A DNA stretch of 32,439 nucleotides from Bacteroidales bacterium UBA1800 (GCA_002319915.1 DCFQ01000082.1:1426-33864), one strand, 5' to 3'. Positions 1 to 9,580 are shown, counted from the stretch's first letter. Program-made: numbers and translations. The notes: generated from the sequence alone by a model not told the origin.

Positions 1-757
1 CATTTTCCATCATATAAGCCGATTCAATGTTCCTGTGTTCGGAAACAGCCTGGGCTGCCGCATCAACCTTTGTAAGCTCCGTCATGACCGGGGTGCCGTA
101 TGGTGCAATGAGAGCGCGACGGCTCGTAATCCATGCGCTCTTCCCGTCAGGCGAAAAGTGAATACCGGTCGGATTGTTCCCTGCTGACAACCTTGAGACT
201 TCCTCCTTCGAATCAAGGTCAAAAACGGAAAAATTATTGGAAAATGAATTGACCACGAACAGACGCTTCCTGTCGGGGCTAAGCGCAAGCCCGGCCGGTC
301 CATTGCCTGTCCGGAGCGTGTCGGTCACCTTGCCGGTCTCAAGGCTGACCACCGACACATCATCCGACCACTGGTTGGTTACGTAACAAATCTTCTTGTC
401 GCTATCGACGGCAACACTGTGGGGGTGGTTGCCGACCTTAATACGTTTCAGCACCTTGTTTGCGGCAGGATCAACAACAAGCAGCATTCCTGCATCCTGG
501 GCAGACACGAAGAGCATGCTGCCGTCATCCGAAACTGCCAGATTGAGAGGAGAATAGTATTTCCTGTTTACCATCCTTGCCAGCAGGTTATCTTTCTGGA
601 GGTACAAGTGGCATGAAATGCAGTTAAGGGGATGGTCATCAGTTGCAGTTATATAGTTTACATGCTTTCTTGCCCATTTGTGATAGGGGAAATGCACAAT
701 ATACCCGGCTATGAGGAGTACACCTGTAATGATTGAGATCTTTAGAATTCTCTTCAT
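1..757 (-). CDS. YVTN beta-propeller protein with N-terminal CxxCH heme site (partial, runs off left edge)
   Basis: The reading frame opens at the ATG at 757-755 and stays open to the left edge, so about 252 residues are visible and the C-terminus is missing. The N-terminus MKRILKISIITGVLLIAGYI is one membrane segment or uncleaved signal anchor, placing the protein outside the cytoplasm. Residues 46-50 read CISCH, a c-type heme attachment motif. From about residue 65 on there are YVTN/NHL-type propeller repeats, for example VAVDSDKKICYVTNQWSDD, LALSPDRKRLFVVNSFSNN and IHFSPDGKSAWITS. The start lies 5 nt after the stop of the upstream gene, so it is almost certainly the third gene of a minus-strand operon. 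YVTN proteins with a heme site are usually periplasmic or surface binding or electron-transfer proteins. The substrate is unknown, and further heme motifs could lie in the missing part. Confidence 0.85.
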   Translation of the reverse strand, partial: MKRILKISIITGVLLIAGYIVHFPYHKWARKHVNYITATDDHPLNCISCHLYLQKDNLLARMVNRKYYSPLNLAVSDDGSMLFVSAQDAGMLLVVDPAANKVLKRIKVGNHPHSVAVDSDKKICYVTNQWSDDVSVVSLETGKVTDTLRTGNGPAGLALSPDRKRLFVVNSFSNNFSVFDLDSKEEVSRLSAGNNPTGIHFSPDGKSAWITSRRALIAPYGTPVMTELTKVDAAAQAVSEHRNIESAYMMEN

Positions 758-762
758 AAAAC

Positions 763-2190
763 CTATTCTAAGTCAACGCTTTTCTCTTTTATTTTCTCGA
801 CATGGACCGGAATGATGACTGGTTTCTTCTTCACTGCCAGCGAAATGACATTCCGGGGCACCTGTTCGGGATCTTCGTGGCAACCGATGCATCCCCTCCG
901 TTCGTTGGGCCTTAGCCAGATCCAGTTGCATGGACCGCTGATCACACGACCCTTTTCATCAACCGTGACTATTCTGAAAGGCATATCAGCCAGCGGTTTC
1001 AGCTGGAATGACCCATCCTCTTCCACATCAACCTCTCCCAGGGATCCATTGACCCCCATCACCTCGATCCTGACAACTTTTCCCGGTTGAATGCCCCTGT
1101 TTTTGGCAGACGGATCAAAGCAGTTTACATCCTGGCACAAAATGAGTCCGGTCTTCACATGCATATCAACCTCGCTGGGCAGCTTTTTCGGCTTTTCATG
1201 CTCTTCGACCACGGCAGCTTCAAGTACATTGAACCCGGGATCGGCATGAAGGCAGTTTGTCACCGAGCTTGTTTCAGGATCGTACTCCCGCAGAGAGTAC
1301 TTTTCCGAACCGGATTTTCTGTACGACACCAGCATTTTCCCCGATTTCAAGGGGACACACGACAGGAATTCCCCGTCGATGTTTGTGGTCATGCTGATCC
1401 TGGAATGAAGAGGTCTGTTATAGGTTATGGAATAGATGCCCGGACGGTCGTTGGCGTTCACCTTTGACAGAACGAATACCAGCCTGCCGTCACCTGTTTC
1501 CCTTGCAGGTCCTGTAAGCAGTCCACTGTCAGGATCCTTGTAGAACATATCAGCCTTTGTTCCATTCGGACGCAACACCGTGAACATCTGTTTCCCCGGT
1601 TCCGGGAATGCCTGCCTGCTGACAGCCAGTATGCGTCCGTCGCCCAGAACGGCAGGGGAATTATAATTGTCGGGGCTGAAAGTGATCCGCTTAATGTCGC
1701 TCCCGTCGATATTGCAGGTGCAGAGGGAATACCCCGACTTCAGTGAATCGCCGGCCATCGATCTGCTGAACACAATCCTGTTACCGGGAAGATATGCCGG
1801 ATCTGAACAATTCTCCCCCGGAGGGGTGATGCTTTTTGACCTCAGGTCCGACAGATCCATTTCCCAGATCTGCCAGGCATCTCCTTCTTTCCGCTGTCCG
1901 GCAAAAAGCAAATGCTTTGCATCGAACGAGATCTCCGGAGAAACGGCCGAAAAGAACTCTCCTGTAAGGTTTTCTGGTGAGGCGGAAAGCTTGCCCGGGT
2001 CAATTGCAATTATGCGCGATTTTGGCAGGCATCTCCACGATCCTCCGTCATCGCTGACGGTGTTCCGGACATCTGAACCAGTTTCCGAAACTATGATCTT
2101 CCCCGCATAAGACCTGCTTTTGCACGAGCTGCCCGACAAAATGACTGCAGTAAGCAAGAGGGGCAGCAAATTATTTTTCTTAAACATCAT
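763..2190 (-). CDS. PD40/TolB-like propeller protein with C-terminal CxxCH, HzsA-related family
   Basis: This is a 475-aa exported protein. The signal region has a loose lipobox (SGSSC, Cys23), so it is probably a lipoprotein. Residues about 50-330 contain PD40/TolB-type strands such as ISFDAKHLLFAGQ, AYLPGNRIVFSRS and ETGDGRLVFVLSK. A small beta domain (about 340-425) precedes LRPNERRGCIGCHED, where C434-x-x-C437-H438 is a c-type heme site. This arrangement of PD40 strands followed by a terminal ERRGCxGCHE is typical of proteins annotated as related to the hydrazine synthase alpha subunit. Such homologues are widespread outside anammox bacteria, and nothing here implies hydrazine chemistry. 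The gene sits 12 nt after the CRTAC1-like gene and 5 nt before the YVTN-heme gene, so the three are likely co-transcribed. The likely role is an extracytoplasmic one-heme electron carrier or oxidoreductase subunit. The family link comes from the motif pattern only. Confidence 0.8.
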   Translation of the reverse strand: MMFKKNNLLPLLLTAVILSGSSCKSRSYAGKIIVSETGSDVRNTVSDDGGSWRCLPKSRIIAIDPGKLSASPENLTGEFFSAVSPEISFDAKHLLFAGQRKEGDAWQIWEMDLSDLRSKSITPPGENCSDPAYLPGNRIVFSRSMAGDSLKSGYSLCTCNIDGSDIKRITFSPDNYNSPAVLGDGRILAVSRQAFPEPGKQMFTVLRPNGTKADMFYKDPDSGLLTGPARETGDGRLVFVLSKVNANDRPGIYSITYNRPLHSRISMTTNIDGEFLSCVPLKSGKMLVSYRKSGSEKYSLREYDPETSSVTNCLHADPGFNVLEAAVVEEHEKPKKLPSEVDMHVKTGLILCQDVNCFDPSAKNRGIQPGKVVRIEVMGVNGSLGEVDVEEDGSFQLKPLADMPFRIVTVDEKGRVISGPCNWIWLRPNERRGCIGCHEDPEQVPRNVISLAVKKKPVIIPVHVEKIKEKSVDLE

Positions 2191-2202
2191 CCGGCAGCTG
2201 AT

Positions 2203-3894
2203 TTATTTTTCCTCAATTGTCAGGAACTGGTTGACCTTGACGTTCTCCAGGGTTTGAACCTTCCCTGACGACCACTTTATCACTATTTTATCGATCATCT
2301 CATTTTTGCCAAGCCCGAAATGGACCCTTGGGTCATTCTGCGAAAGGTACCCGGTTGTGCTCCTTTTCTGGGCCGACAAATATTTCCCCCCCGAATAGAG
2401 TGATATCCTTGCTCCGACACCGTCCCTGTTGGAGACTGTTCCCTTCAGGGCAAGGGTGATCCAGTTGTTCTGATTTCCCTTATTATTCCTGAGGAATACG
2501 CAGTGGTCGTTAAGGTTACTGACAAACACGTCGATGTCTCCGTCATTGTCATAATCCCCCAGGCATGCACCCCTTCCGACCTTTTCCTGCTGGAAATAGC
2601 TGCCCAGCTGGAGCGAAATATCCTTGAATTTCCCGCCTCCTTCATTCTCAAAGAGCTGATCTTCCTGCCCGTATAGGTGCTTGAGGGCCCCGTTGGTCTT
2701 ATAGATATCATCCTTGCCGTCGTTGTCATAGTCAAAGAATGAGGATGACCAGCCGACGAACTGGGCTGAAACCGTTGATATCCCGGAAGGGATACCCTTG
2801 TCGGAGAATAGTCCGTTGCCCATGTTCTGGTATAGTGAACAATATGAATCGTCAGAAACAAAAAGATCGAGGAGGCTGTCGCCGTTGAAGTCTGCAAAAT
2901 CGACCGACATGCTGACAGTTGCCTCGCCGCCCTGGCTGAATGCTGTTCCCGACATGGTACCGCGGTCGGTGAATTTCTTTCCTCCGTCATTATGCCACAG
3001 GTAATTAAGGGTATGGTCATTGGCTACATATATATCCATGAAGCCATCATCGTCATAATCTGCGGCTCCAACGCCCATCGCCCTTCCGTCCTTGTCAACG
3101 ATACCCATTGCCTGAGTCACATCCTCGAATGTGCCGTTGCCGGTGTTGTGGTAAAGGACGTCAGGTTCGGCATCATAAGCCATCGGGCCGGGAAAGCCGT
3201 CAGGAGCATAATAGTACTTGTAGGTCGGATCAAAAGAAAGGTAATTCCCGACATAGAGATCGAGGAATCCGTCGTTGTCATAATCGAGCCATACAGCGCC
3301 AACACTGCATTCATTGGCGCCTGCGACACCGGCTTTTTTGGTCACGTCTGTAAAGGTCCCGTTGCCGTTGTTCTTAAGAAGGACATTCTGGCCGTAGTTG
3401 CTTATGAACAGGTCAGGGTAGCCGTCGTTGTTGAAATCACCGGCCGTAACGCCCATGCTGTACCAGGAGCCGCCCACGCCGGCCTTCCTGGTCACATCCT
3501 CGAAGGTCCCGTCGCCCCGGTTACGATAAAGATGGTTTGTGACGGCCTTTTCAGGTTTTTCTCCCTTTGAAAACCCGTCGATCCATTTTCCGCTGGATAC
3601 ATAGATGTCCATAAATCCGTCCTGGTCATAATCCAGGAACGCTGCACCGCCGCCGACCGATTCGATGATGTTGGTCATTTCATTGCAGCCTATCGAGTGC
3701 ACGAAATCGAGGCCGATTGCGGAGGATATCTCCTGGAAGTATTCATCGTTGGCGCGGGGAGCCTTGGAAGGGGAGCTCTCCCTGTCGCGGGACGTATTTT
3801 TTGACTGGCATCCTGAAAGGAACAGCACCGAAGCCAGAAGGTATATTGAATACCTATAAATGATACGGCTGTTATTGATACGGGTCATACTCAT
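2203..3894 (-). CDS. CRTAC1-family lipoprotein: seven FG-GAP/VCBS repeats plus ASPIC/UnbV domain
   Basis: This 563-aa protein has a signal peptide ending in a good lipobox (LSGC, Cys29), predicting a lipoprotein. Seven calcium-binding DxDxDG-type loops lie near residues 88, 153, 204, 279, 335, 388 and 447 (DYDQDGFMD, DFNNDGYPD, DYDNDGFLD, DYDDDGFMD, DFNGDSLLD, DYDNDGKDD, DYDNDGDID). That count fits one seven-bladed integrin-like propeller. Residues about 475-560 form the ASPIC/UnbV domain (GVGARISLYSGGKY, DPRVHFGLG, IVIKWSSGKVQTL). The family is known for surface or extracellular calcium-dependent binding, with no established enzymatic activity. It is the first gene of the minus-strand operon with the two heme proteins. 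Methionine 3 (start at 3888) is an alternative start, and no clean ribosome binding site decides between them. It resembles the first half of the two long VCBS lipoproteins in the SusCD locus, so both sides of the divergent region may bind related ligands. Confidence 0.9.
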   Translation of the reverse strand: MSMTRINNSRIIYRYSIYLLASVLFLSGCQSKNTSRDRESSPSKAPRANDEYFQEISSAIGLDFVHSIGCNEMTNIIESVGGGAAFLDYDQDGFMDIYVSSGKWIDGFSKGEKPEKAVTNHLYRNRGDGTFEDVTRKAGVGGSWYSMGVTAGDFNNDGYPDLFISNYGQNVLLKNNGNGTFTDVTKKAGVAGANECSVGAVWLDYDNDGFLDLYVGNYLSFDPTYKYYYAPDGFPGPMAYDAEPDVLYHNTGNGTFEDVTQAMGIVDKDGRAMGVGAADYDDDGFMDIYVANDHTLNYLWHNDGGKKFTDRGTMSGTAFSQGGEATVSMSVDFADFNGDSLLDLFVSDDSYCSLYQNMGNGLFSDKGIPSGISTVSAQFVGWSSSFFDYDNDGKDDIYKTNGALKHLYGQEDQLFENEGGGKFKDISLQLGSYFQQEKVGRGACLGDYDNDGDIDVFVSNLNDHCVFLRNNKGNQNNWITLALKGTVSNRDGVGARISLYSGGKYLSAQKRSTTGYLSQNDPRVHFGLGKNEMIDKIVIKWSSGKVQTLENVKVNQFLTIEEK

Positions 3895-4612
3895 GGCTGA
3901 GAGTTAGGAATAGGGTGCAAAAAAACGCAAAAAATCTGTCAGGTTAAAATCAGGATGTAAATATATATGTATAATTCTTACAGGATTGCGGGCCCCCAGT
4001 TAAACTTTTGTTAATAAAGGCGCCTGTCCGGGGTCTCCTTAACATTTTCAGAACATGCCCGGAATGCCCGGCACATGGGCTTATGATGAAACCGCGGAGG
4101 ATCTCTTTGGGAAGGGAATCCACGTCTTTAAGGCTACGAAAAGCAGGTGGTGACCATTGCTACTTTTTTGCAATTGATTCTTAATAGTCATTCTATCAGA
4201 TCATTAATAGATTATAACTACTTTAAGAGGTTGACAATAAAATGCTTAATGTCTTAACAGTTATTTAACTTTCCGGTTTACCCTGAATTTAACATCATGT
4301 AAATACACAAATAACCAGCCAATTAGCAGATGTTATGGTGCCGGAGGGCAATAATCCGGGGTTTCTGATTCATAATTTCTTGCTGGCGCCCGATTTTCCG
4401 GCCGGCTCATGTAAAGGAAATGCAAGGCACATAATATGCGGAATTATAATGCTTTAAAGCCGGCTCGTATAAGTTTGTGAATATTTAACATAAAAAAATT
4501 GCATTTTATCTTTGTTAATATTTTTTAACTTTTATATCTTTGATTGATTAAGCCTAAGCTTGCGAAAGAACTAAGCATTTTGTTAACTAACCTAATTAAA
4601 AAACGATTGACT
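3895..4612. promoter_or_regulatory. 718-bp divergent intergenic region between the heme/propeller operon and susC
   Basis: No credible gene was found in this stretch. It is AT-rich near both ends, with a GC-rich middle. Small repeated motifs are visible: TGCCCGG twice at 4056-4062 and 4065-4071, and GCCGGCTC twice at 4401-4408 and 4459-4466, the latter 58 bp apart. The only promoter fitting the Bacteroidota consensus faces susC (4511-4542). I found no TAnnTTTG match facing the minus-strand operon. The length suggests control elements or a small RNA, but none is demonstrable by eye. Confidence 0.5.
4511..4542 (+). promoter_or_regulatory. Bacteroidota-type promoter of susC
   Basis: TTTG at 4511-4514 is followed after 20 nt by TATCTTTG at 4535-4542, an exact match to the Bacteroidota primary sigma consensus TTTG-N(19-21)-TAnnTTTG. 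Transcription would begin near 4549, leaving a leader of about 65 nt before the ATG at 4613. The position supports the 4613 start, because a 4544 start would lie essentially at the transcription start. Confidence 0.75.
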
Positions 4613-7600
4613 ATGCAAATTACTACCTTTTTGCGGCGCATTGCGCTGTTAATGGTCGGCATGGTTTTTTCTCTGGGTATTGTTGTTGCCCAGGAAAAGA
4701 CTGTTACCGGTAAGGTCACCGCTTCAGGTGAGGGAGCTTTGCCGGGAGTGAATGTTACAGTAAAGGGTACGACAATTGGTGCAATCACGGACGTTAACGG
4801 GACATATTCCCTTAAAGTTCCGGGCCCTTCAGCTGTTCTATTATTTTCATCAATTGGTTACACAACGCAGCAGGTAACCGTCGGATCCCAGACCGTGATC
4901 GATATGGTACTGGAATCAGAGACCAAAGCCCTGTCGGAAGTTGTTGTAACAGGTTATACCACGCAGCGGAGAAGGGACCTGACCGGATCTGTTGCAACGG
5001 TTGAGCCTCAGAAAATAACAGCTGTACCTACCGGGAACGTCAGCAACAACCTCCAGGGTGTAACCTCAGGGGTAACAGTTGTTGGTTCCGGTGCACCAGG
5101 TCAAACATCAAAGGTTCGTATCAGGGGATTCGGCTCATTCGAGAACAACGATCCTCTCTACGTTGTTGATGGCGTCCCAACGCAGGACATTTCCTCACTT
5201 AACCCGAATGACGTTCAGAACATATCCGTTCTGAAAGACGCCGGTGCCGCTTCAATCTATGGTTCCAGGGCATCAAACGGTGTGATCATCATCACCACCA
5301 AGAAGGGCCAGGTAGGAACGAAAGTATCCTATAACATGTGGGTCGGCTTCTCAGATCCGGGCAAGGGTGACAAGAACGTCCTGAATACCCAGGAAATGGC
5401 AGACCTCACCTGGCTGGTTTACAAGAACGACGAAATGCAGGGAACCAGGACGAATCCTGAAACGGGTCTTCCTATTTACGAGGTTAACCCCCTCTACGGA
5501 GATTCCAGGAACGCTTCCCCGTTACTTCCGCCATGGGCAGCCAATACCAACTGGTTCAAAGAGATCACCCGCAAGGCTCTCAAGCAGAACCATGATATTA
5601 CCTTCTCGACAGGTAATGAGACCGCCAAATTCTTCGCAGGCATCGGTGTCAACCAGGAGAACGGTATTGTCATGAATACCAATGCCAACAGGTACAACCT
5701 GAGGTTCAATTCCGAATTCTCATTCCTGAAAGGCAAGATCAAGGTTGGAGAAAACATCACACTTGCATACCGCACCAGCATCGGGAACTCGACAGGCAAT
5801 AACCTCAACGAAGGCAGCCCGATCCAGGTGGCACAGTACAGGATGCAGCCAATCGTTCCCGTCAAGATTACCACACCAATCCCGGACGGAAACACCCATA
5901 ACTTCCAACCGGGCGACTGGGGAGGCACTGGTATTGCTTCAGGGCTTGGCCAGGCAGGCAACGAGGTAGCTTCACTTACCATGGGCAAGGACGACAAAGG
6001 GTGGAACCTCCACATGATCGGTAGCATTTATGCTGATGTCCAGATACTTAAAGGCCTCAACCTCAAATCTACCCTCGGCGGTACGTTTGACAACGGATAC
6101 TACTGGTATTATGGCTTCAAGACCTACTGGAACGCAGAAAACACCACCACCAATTCATATCATGAAGCCGCTTACTACGGAAATGATTATGTATGGACCA
6201 ACCAAATCACGTTCGACAAGACCTTCGGACAGCATAAGGTACTCGCAGTTGCAGGTCTCGAGGCAGTCAAATATGGCATCCACCGTTCATTGTACGGTGG
6301 CCGCACAAATTACTTCTCGGATGATGTCAACTACAGGACACTGGTAAATGGAGCAACCATCACCCAGGCCGACTCTTACAACGATACACCTACAACCCTC
6401 TTCTCGCAGTTTGGCAGGGTTGACTACTCCTTCATGGACAGGTATATGATCGGCGCTACAATCCGCCGTGACGGATCTTCCAGGTTCGCAGAGAAAAACC
6501 GCTATGGTGTTTTCCCTTCACTATCTCTCGGATGGCGCATCAAGGACGAATCGTTCCTGCAAACTGTCGACTGGCTGTCAGACCTCAAGCTGAGGGCATC
6601 ATACGGAACAATGGGGAACCAGCTGGCTGTTGACCCGGTCAACCAGTTCTACCTTTATGGCAGTTCGATCGGCTCATCATATTATGATCTGAACGGCTCA
6701 CTTACCTCACCGGTAAGCGGATTCCGTCCTTCTAGAGTCGGGAATGCCAACGCCAAGTGGGAAACCAACAAGACGATGGACTTCGGTTTTGATGCAAGCC
6801 TTCTGAAGAATACCATCGGGATCAAATTCGACTGGTACAGCAAGAAGACTACTGACCTTCTCTACCAGGTTGAGCTTCCCGGAACCGCCGGTGCCGCAAC
6901 CGCACCTTATATAAATGTTGCTGCAATGTCGAACAAAGGGGTTGATATCGAACTTTCCTACAGGAATAAATTTGGTGAACTGGGCTTTGAAGGAAGCTTC
7001 CTGGTTACAACCTACAAGAACAATATCGACAAACTCGCAGAAGGTGTATCATTCTTCGACGCATACAACCAGACGAACACTGCTAACCGTATCAACGGCT
7101 ATCCCAACAGGGATGCAGTCGGACACCCGATGTCAGCATTTTTCGGATACAAGGTCCAGGGTATCTTCCAGTCAGCTGCTGAAGTAAGCGAAGCTGCCGT
7201 ACAGGACCACGCCACAGCGGGTACCTTCCGTTTTGTAGATGTTGATAATTCAGGCACCATCGACGCAGCCGACAGAACATTCATCGGCAACCCCAACCCG
7301 AAGATGACCTACGGATTGAACCTATCGTTCACCTACAAGAATTTCGACCTCACTGCATTCCTCTATGGATCACAGGGAGCCGACATTTACAACTACAACA
7401 GGTGGTGGGTCGATTTTTGGCCGTCATTCCAGGGTGTGAAGAGCAAAAACGCCCTTTACAACAGCTGGACGACGACAAATACAAAGGCTACGACGCCAAT
7501 CGCAACATCCCGGTCAAACTTCTCAACAAACACCGAGATCAGCAGCTATTTTCTTGAGAAGGGATCTTATGCAAGGCTCAAGAACCTCCAGTTAGGTTAT

Positions 7601-7798
7601 ACCCTCCCAAAAGATCTTACGGGCAAAGTGGGCATCAGTTCTCTGAGACTCTATCTGCAGGCAGTCAACCTTTTCACCATTACGAAGTACACCGGTCTTG
7701 ATCCGGAGCTCGGTGGATACGATACAGCATTCGGCATTGATGCAGGTAACTACCCGCTTGTCAGGGAGTTCCTTGTTGGACTCAATGTGAATTTTTAA
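4613..7798 (+). CDS. susC: SusC/RagA-family TonB-dependent outer-membrane transporter
   Basis: This 1061-aa protein is a TonB-dependent importer that works with SusD-type lids in the outer membrane. The frame is open from 4544, but the ATG at 4613 gives a normal signal peptide (MQITTFLRRIALLMVGMVFS...VVAQ, cleavage after about residue 27), and the upstream start would precede the leader. Residues 28-105 are a carboxypeptidase-regulatory-like domain (GALPGVNVTVKGTTIGAITD). The TonB box region LSEVVVTGY is at 108-115, and the plug follows with DPLYVVDGVP and ISVLKDAGAASIYGSRASNG. The remainder is the beta-barrel ending in VNF with a terminal aromatic, as usual. Length is normal for the family. 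The SusD1 gene starts 21 nt downstream. It is the only SusC in the window although three SusD genes follow. The substrate cannot be read from the sequence. Confidence 0.97.
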   Translation: MQITTFLRRIALLMVGMVFSLGIVVAQEKTVTGKVTASGEGALPGVNVTVKGTTIGAITDVNGTYSLKVPGPSAVLLFSSIGYTTQQVTVGSQTVIDMVLESETKALSEVVVTGYTTQRRRDLTGSVATVEPQKITAVPTGNVSNNLQGVTSGVTVVGSGAPGQTSKVRIRGFGSFENNDPLYVVDGVPTQDISSLNPNDVQNISVLKDAGAASIYGSRASNGVIIITTKKGQVGTKVSYNMWVGFSDPGKGDKNVLNTQEMADLTWLVYKNDEMQGTRTNPETGLPIYEVNPLYGDSRNASPLLPPWAANTNWFKEITRKALKQNHDITFSTGNETAKFFAGIGVNQENGIVMNTNANRYNLRFNSEFSFLKGKIKVGENITLAYRTSIGNSTGNNLNEGSPIQVAQYRMQPIVPVKITTPIPDGNTHNFQPGDWGGTGIASGLGQAGNEVASLTMGKDDKGWNLHMIGSIYADVQILKGLNLKSTLGGTFDNGYYWYYGFKTYWNAENTTTNSYHEAAYYGNDYVWTNQITFDKTFGQHKVLAVAGLEAVKYGIHRSLYGGRTNYFSDDVNYRTLVNGATITQADSYNDTPTTLFSQFGRVDYSFMDRYMIGATIRRDGSSRFAEKNRYGVFPSLSLGWRIKDESFLQTVDWLSDLKLRASYGTMGNQLAVDPVNQFYLYGSSIGSSYYDLNGSLTSPVSGFRPSRVGNANAKWETNKTMDFGFDASLLKNTIGIKFDWYSKKTTDLLYQVELPGTAGAATAPYINVAAMSNKGVDIELSYRNKFGELGFEGSFLVTTYKNNIDKLAEGVSFFDAYNQTNTANRINGYPNRDAVGHPMSAFFGYKVQGIFQSAAEVSEAAVQDHATAGTFRFVDVDNSGTIDAADRTFIGNPNPKMTYGLNLSFTYKNFDLTAFLYGSQGADIYNYNRWWVDFWPSFQGVKSKNALYNSWTTTNTKATTPIATSRSNFSTNTEISSYFLEKGSYARLKNLQLGYTLPKDLTGKVGISSLRLYLQAVNLFTITKYTGLDPELGGYDTAFGIDAGNYPLVREFLVGLNVNF

Positions 7799-7819
7799 TA
7801 ACATATAAACAGCATAATT

Positions 7820-9556
7820 ATGAAAAGGAGATATATTCTAGCTATCTTATCAGTTGTCATAGCCGTCGTTGTCGGCTCATGCGGCAAGAACTTTCTTAAT
7901 GTGAAGCCCGTAGGTAGTTTAAGCCAGGATATCCTGGCTTCCGATGCCGGCTGTCAGGCTGAAGTGGTTGGCGTTTATGCCATGATCGACGGCAAGAGCT
8001 CGAGCTTCGGCTGGGGTTCAACCGCCATCAACTGGATCTATGGCGATATCAGGGCTGCCATGGCAAGCAAGGGCTCGGATGGAGGCGACCAGCCTTACAT
8101 CAATTCAATCCAGACCTATACGGAACTTCCGACAAATGATTACCTGAACGCCCAGTGGAAGATGCTTTATGAAGGTGTTGCAAGGGCCAACAATGCTATT
8201 AAAATCATTAATCAGGCGCTCGGAAATGGTGCAATCACACAGGAGAATGCCGATCTCTACCTTGAGCAGGTAAAGGCGCTTCGCGGATGGTTCCACTTCC
8301 AGGCCTGGAGAATGTGGGGTGGCAAAGTTCCCTATCTGGATGAAACAACTGATTACACTACAGTTACCAATACGGAAGATATCAGCGCAAAGATCCTAGC
8401 TGACCTTACTGAAGGAACAAAGCTTCCCATCAACATGGGACAGATCGGAAGGTGGAACAAGACTGTTTGCCAGATCCTTCTTGCAAAGGCAATGATGCAG
8501 ATGAATCATGATTATTCAGGCGCCCTCACGCTTCTGAATGATGCCAAAGCAACAGGGAAAAAACCAAACGGCGGAGCAATCGGACTTAACTTGACATACG
8601 GCGATATCTTCGATCCGGCAAACCGCAATGGTCTGGAGTCGATCTATACCATCCAGTATTCCGTTAACGACGGATCAGGTGCTGCCAATGCAGGATATGA
8701 CGCATGCCTTAACTTCCCGTACACCCAGGGACCAGGCACCTGCTGCGGTTTCTACTGCCCGACACAGGAATTCGTGAATTCCTTCAGGACATCCGGCGGA
8801 CTGCCCCTGCTTGATGCTTCATACAATACCGGAGCAAACCAGGTAGTAAACGATCAGGGTCTGGATCAGTCTGAGCCTTTTACTCCTGATGCCGGACCAC
8901 TCGATCCGAGACTCGACTGGTCTGTAGGAAGAAGGGGTATCCCTTACTGGGACTGGGGTCTGATGACGGGTGCCAACTGGATACGTCTCCAGAACTATTC
9001 CGGCCCGTATTGCACCAAGAAGCAGGTCTACAAGAAATCCGAAGCTGCTACATTCGTTGACGGAAGCGGCTGGACAGGCGGTCAGATGGGTAACGGATAC
9101 AAAATGATCCGCTACGCAGAACTGCTTCTCCTCATCGCTGAATGCCAGATTGAAACCAACGACCTCGACGGCGCACGCACCAACATCAACCTTGTAAGAG
9201 CAAGGGCTGCCAATTCTGACGGATGGGTTAAAACCCTCGACGGAACTGCCAATGCTGCAAATTATGTTGTCAGCGAATACCCGGCCTCAGGCGCCCCGTT
9301 CGATACGAAGGAAAATGCACGCACTGCTCTCTATATGGAAAGGAAGCTTGAACTCGGAATGGAAGGCCAGAGATGGTTCGACCTCAATAGGTGGGGCGTC
9401 ACCCAGACCGAGATCAACCGCATTCTTACCTATATGAAGGGCCTGTCATATGGTCCGAGCCTTTACGGTTCAGCTACCGCTGGTCCGAAAGTAAACCAAT
9501 TCCCGATTCCTCAGCGCCAGATCGACCTGAGCAACGGTACTCTTACACAGAACTAA
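7820..9556 (+). CDS. susD: SusD/RagB-family surface lipoprotein, copy 1 (canonical partner of SusC)
   Basis: This 578-aa protein starts with a lipoprotein signal (VVVGSC, Cys21) followed by KNFLNVKPVG, the normal SusD N-terminal hallmark. TPR-like helices carry VKALRGWFHFQAWRMWG and MIRYAELLLLIAECQIET. The C-terminal part has MERKLELGMEGQRWFDLNRW and the closing FPIPQRQIDLSNGTLTQN, both family signatures. SusD proteins form a hinged lid on SusC and bind substrate at the cell surface. The gene begins 21 nt after susC and ends 25 nt before a strong terminator, so susC-susD1 is the core transcript. A GTCCGFYC cysteine cluster lies mid-protein. Copies 2 and 3 downstream are clear paralogues. Confidence 0.96.
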   Translation: MKRRYILAILSVVIAVVVGSCGKNFLNVKPVGSLSQDILASDAGCQAEVVGVYAMIDGKSSSFGWGSTAINWIYGDIRAAMASKGSDGGDQPYINSIQTYTELPTNDYLNAQWKMLYEGVARANNAIKIINQALGNGAITQENADLYLEQVKALRGWFHFQAWRMWGGKVPYLDETTDYTTVTNTEDISAKILADLTEGTKLPINMGQIGRWNKTVCQILLAKAMMQMNHDYSGALTLLNDAKATGKKPNGGAIGLNLTYGDIFDPANRNGLESIYTIQYSVNDGSGAANAGYDACLNFPYTQGPGTCCGFYCPTQEFVNSFRTSGGLPLLDASYNTGANQVVNDQGLDQSEPFTPDAGPLDPRLDWSVGRRGIPYWDWGLMTGANWIRLQNYSGPYCTKKQVYKKSEAATFVDGSGWTGGQMGNGYKMIRYAELLLLIAECQIETNDLDGARTNINLVRARAANSDGWVKTLDGTANAANYVVSEYPASGAPFDTKENARTALYMERKLELGMEGQRWFDLNRWGVTQTEINRILTYMKGLSYGPSLYGSATAGPKVNQFPIPQRQIDLSNGTLTQN

Positions 9557-9580
9557 TAATTTTTGATCAAATTTATCAAG

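Noticed and set aside
763..2190. Hydrazine synthase (anammox) function
   Set aside because: Only a family-level resemblance (PD40 strands plus one CxxCH). No partner subunits or other anammox genes are present, and the genomic setting is Bacteroidota.
2992..3570. Open frame of 192 codons on the plus strand
   Set aside because: It lies wholly opposite the CRTAC1-type gene. Its length is a by-product of the repetitive Asp/Gly/Asn codons there, and it has no signal, domain or plausible start region.
4544..4612. Upstream start of susC at 4544
   Set aside because: It would begin almost at the predicted transcription start and place 23 charged residues before a standard signal peptide; 4613 is the better start.
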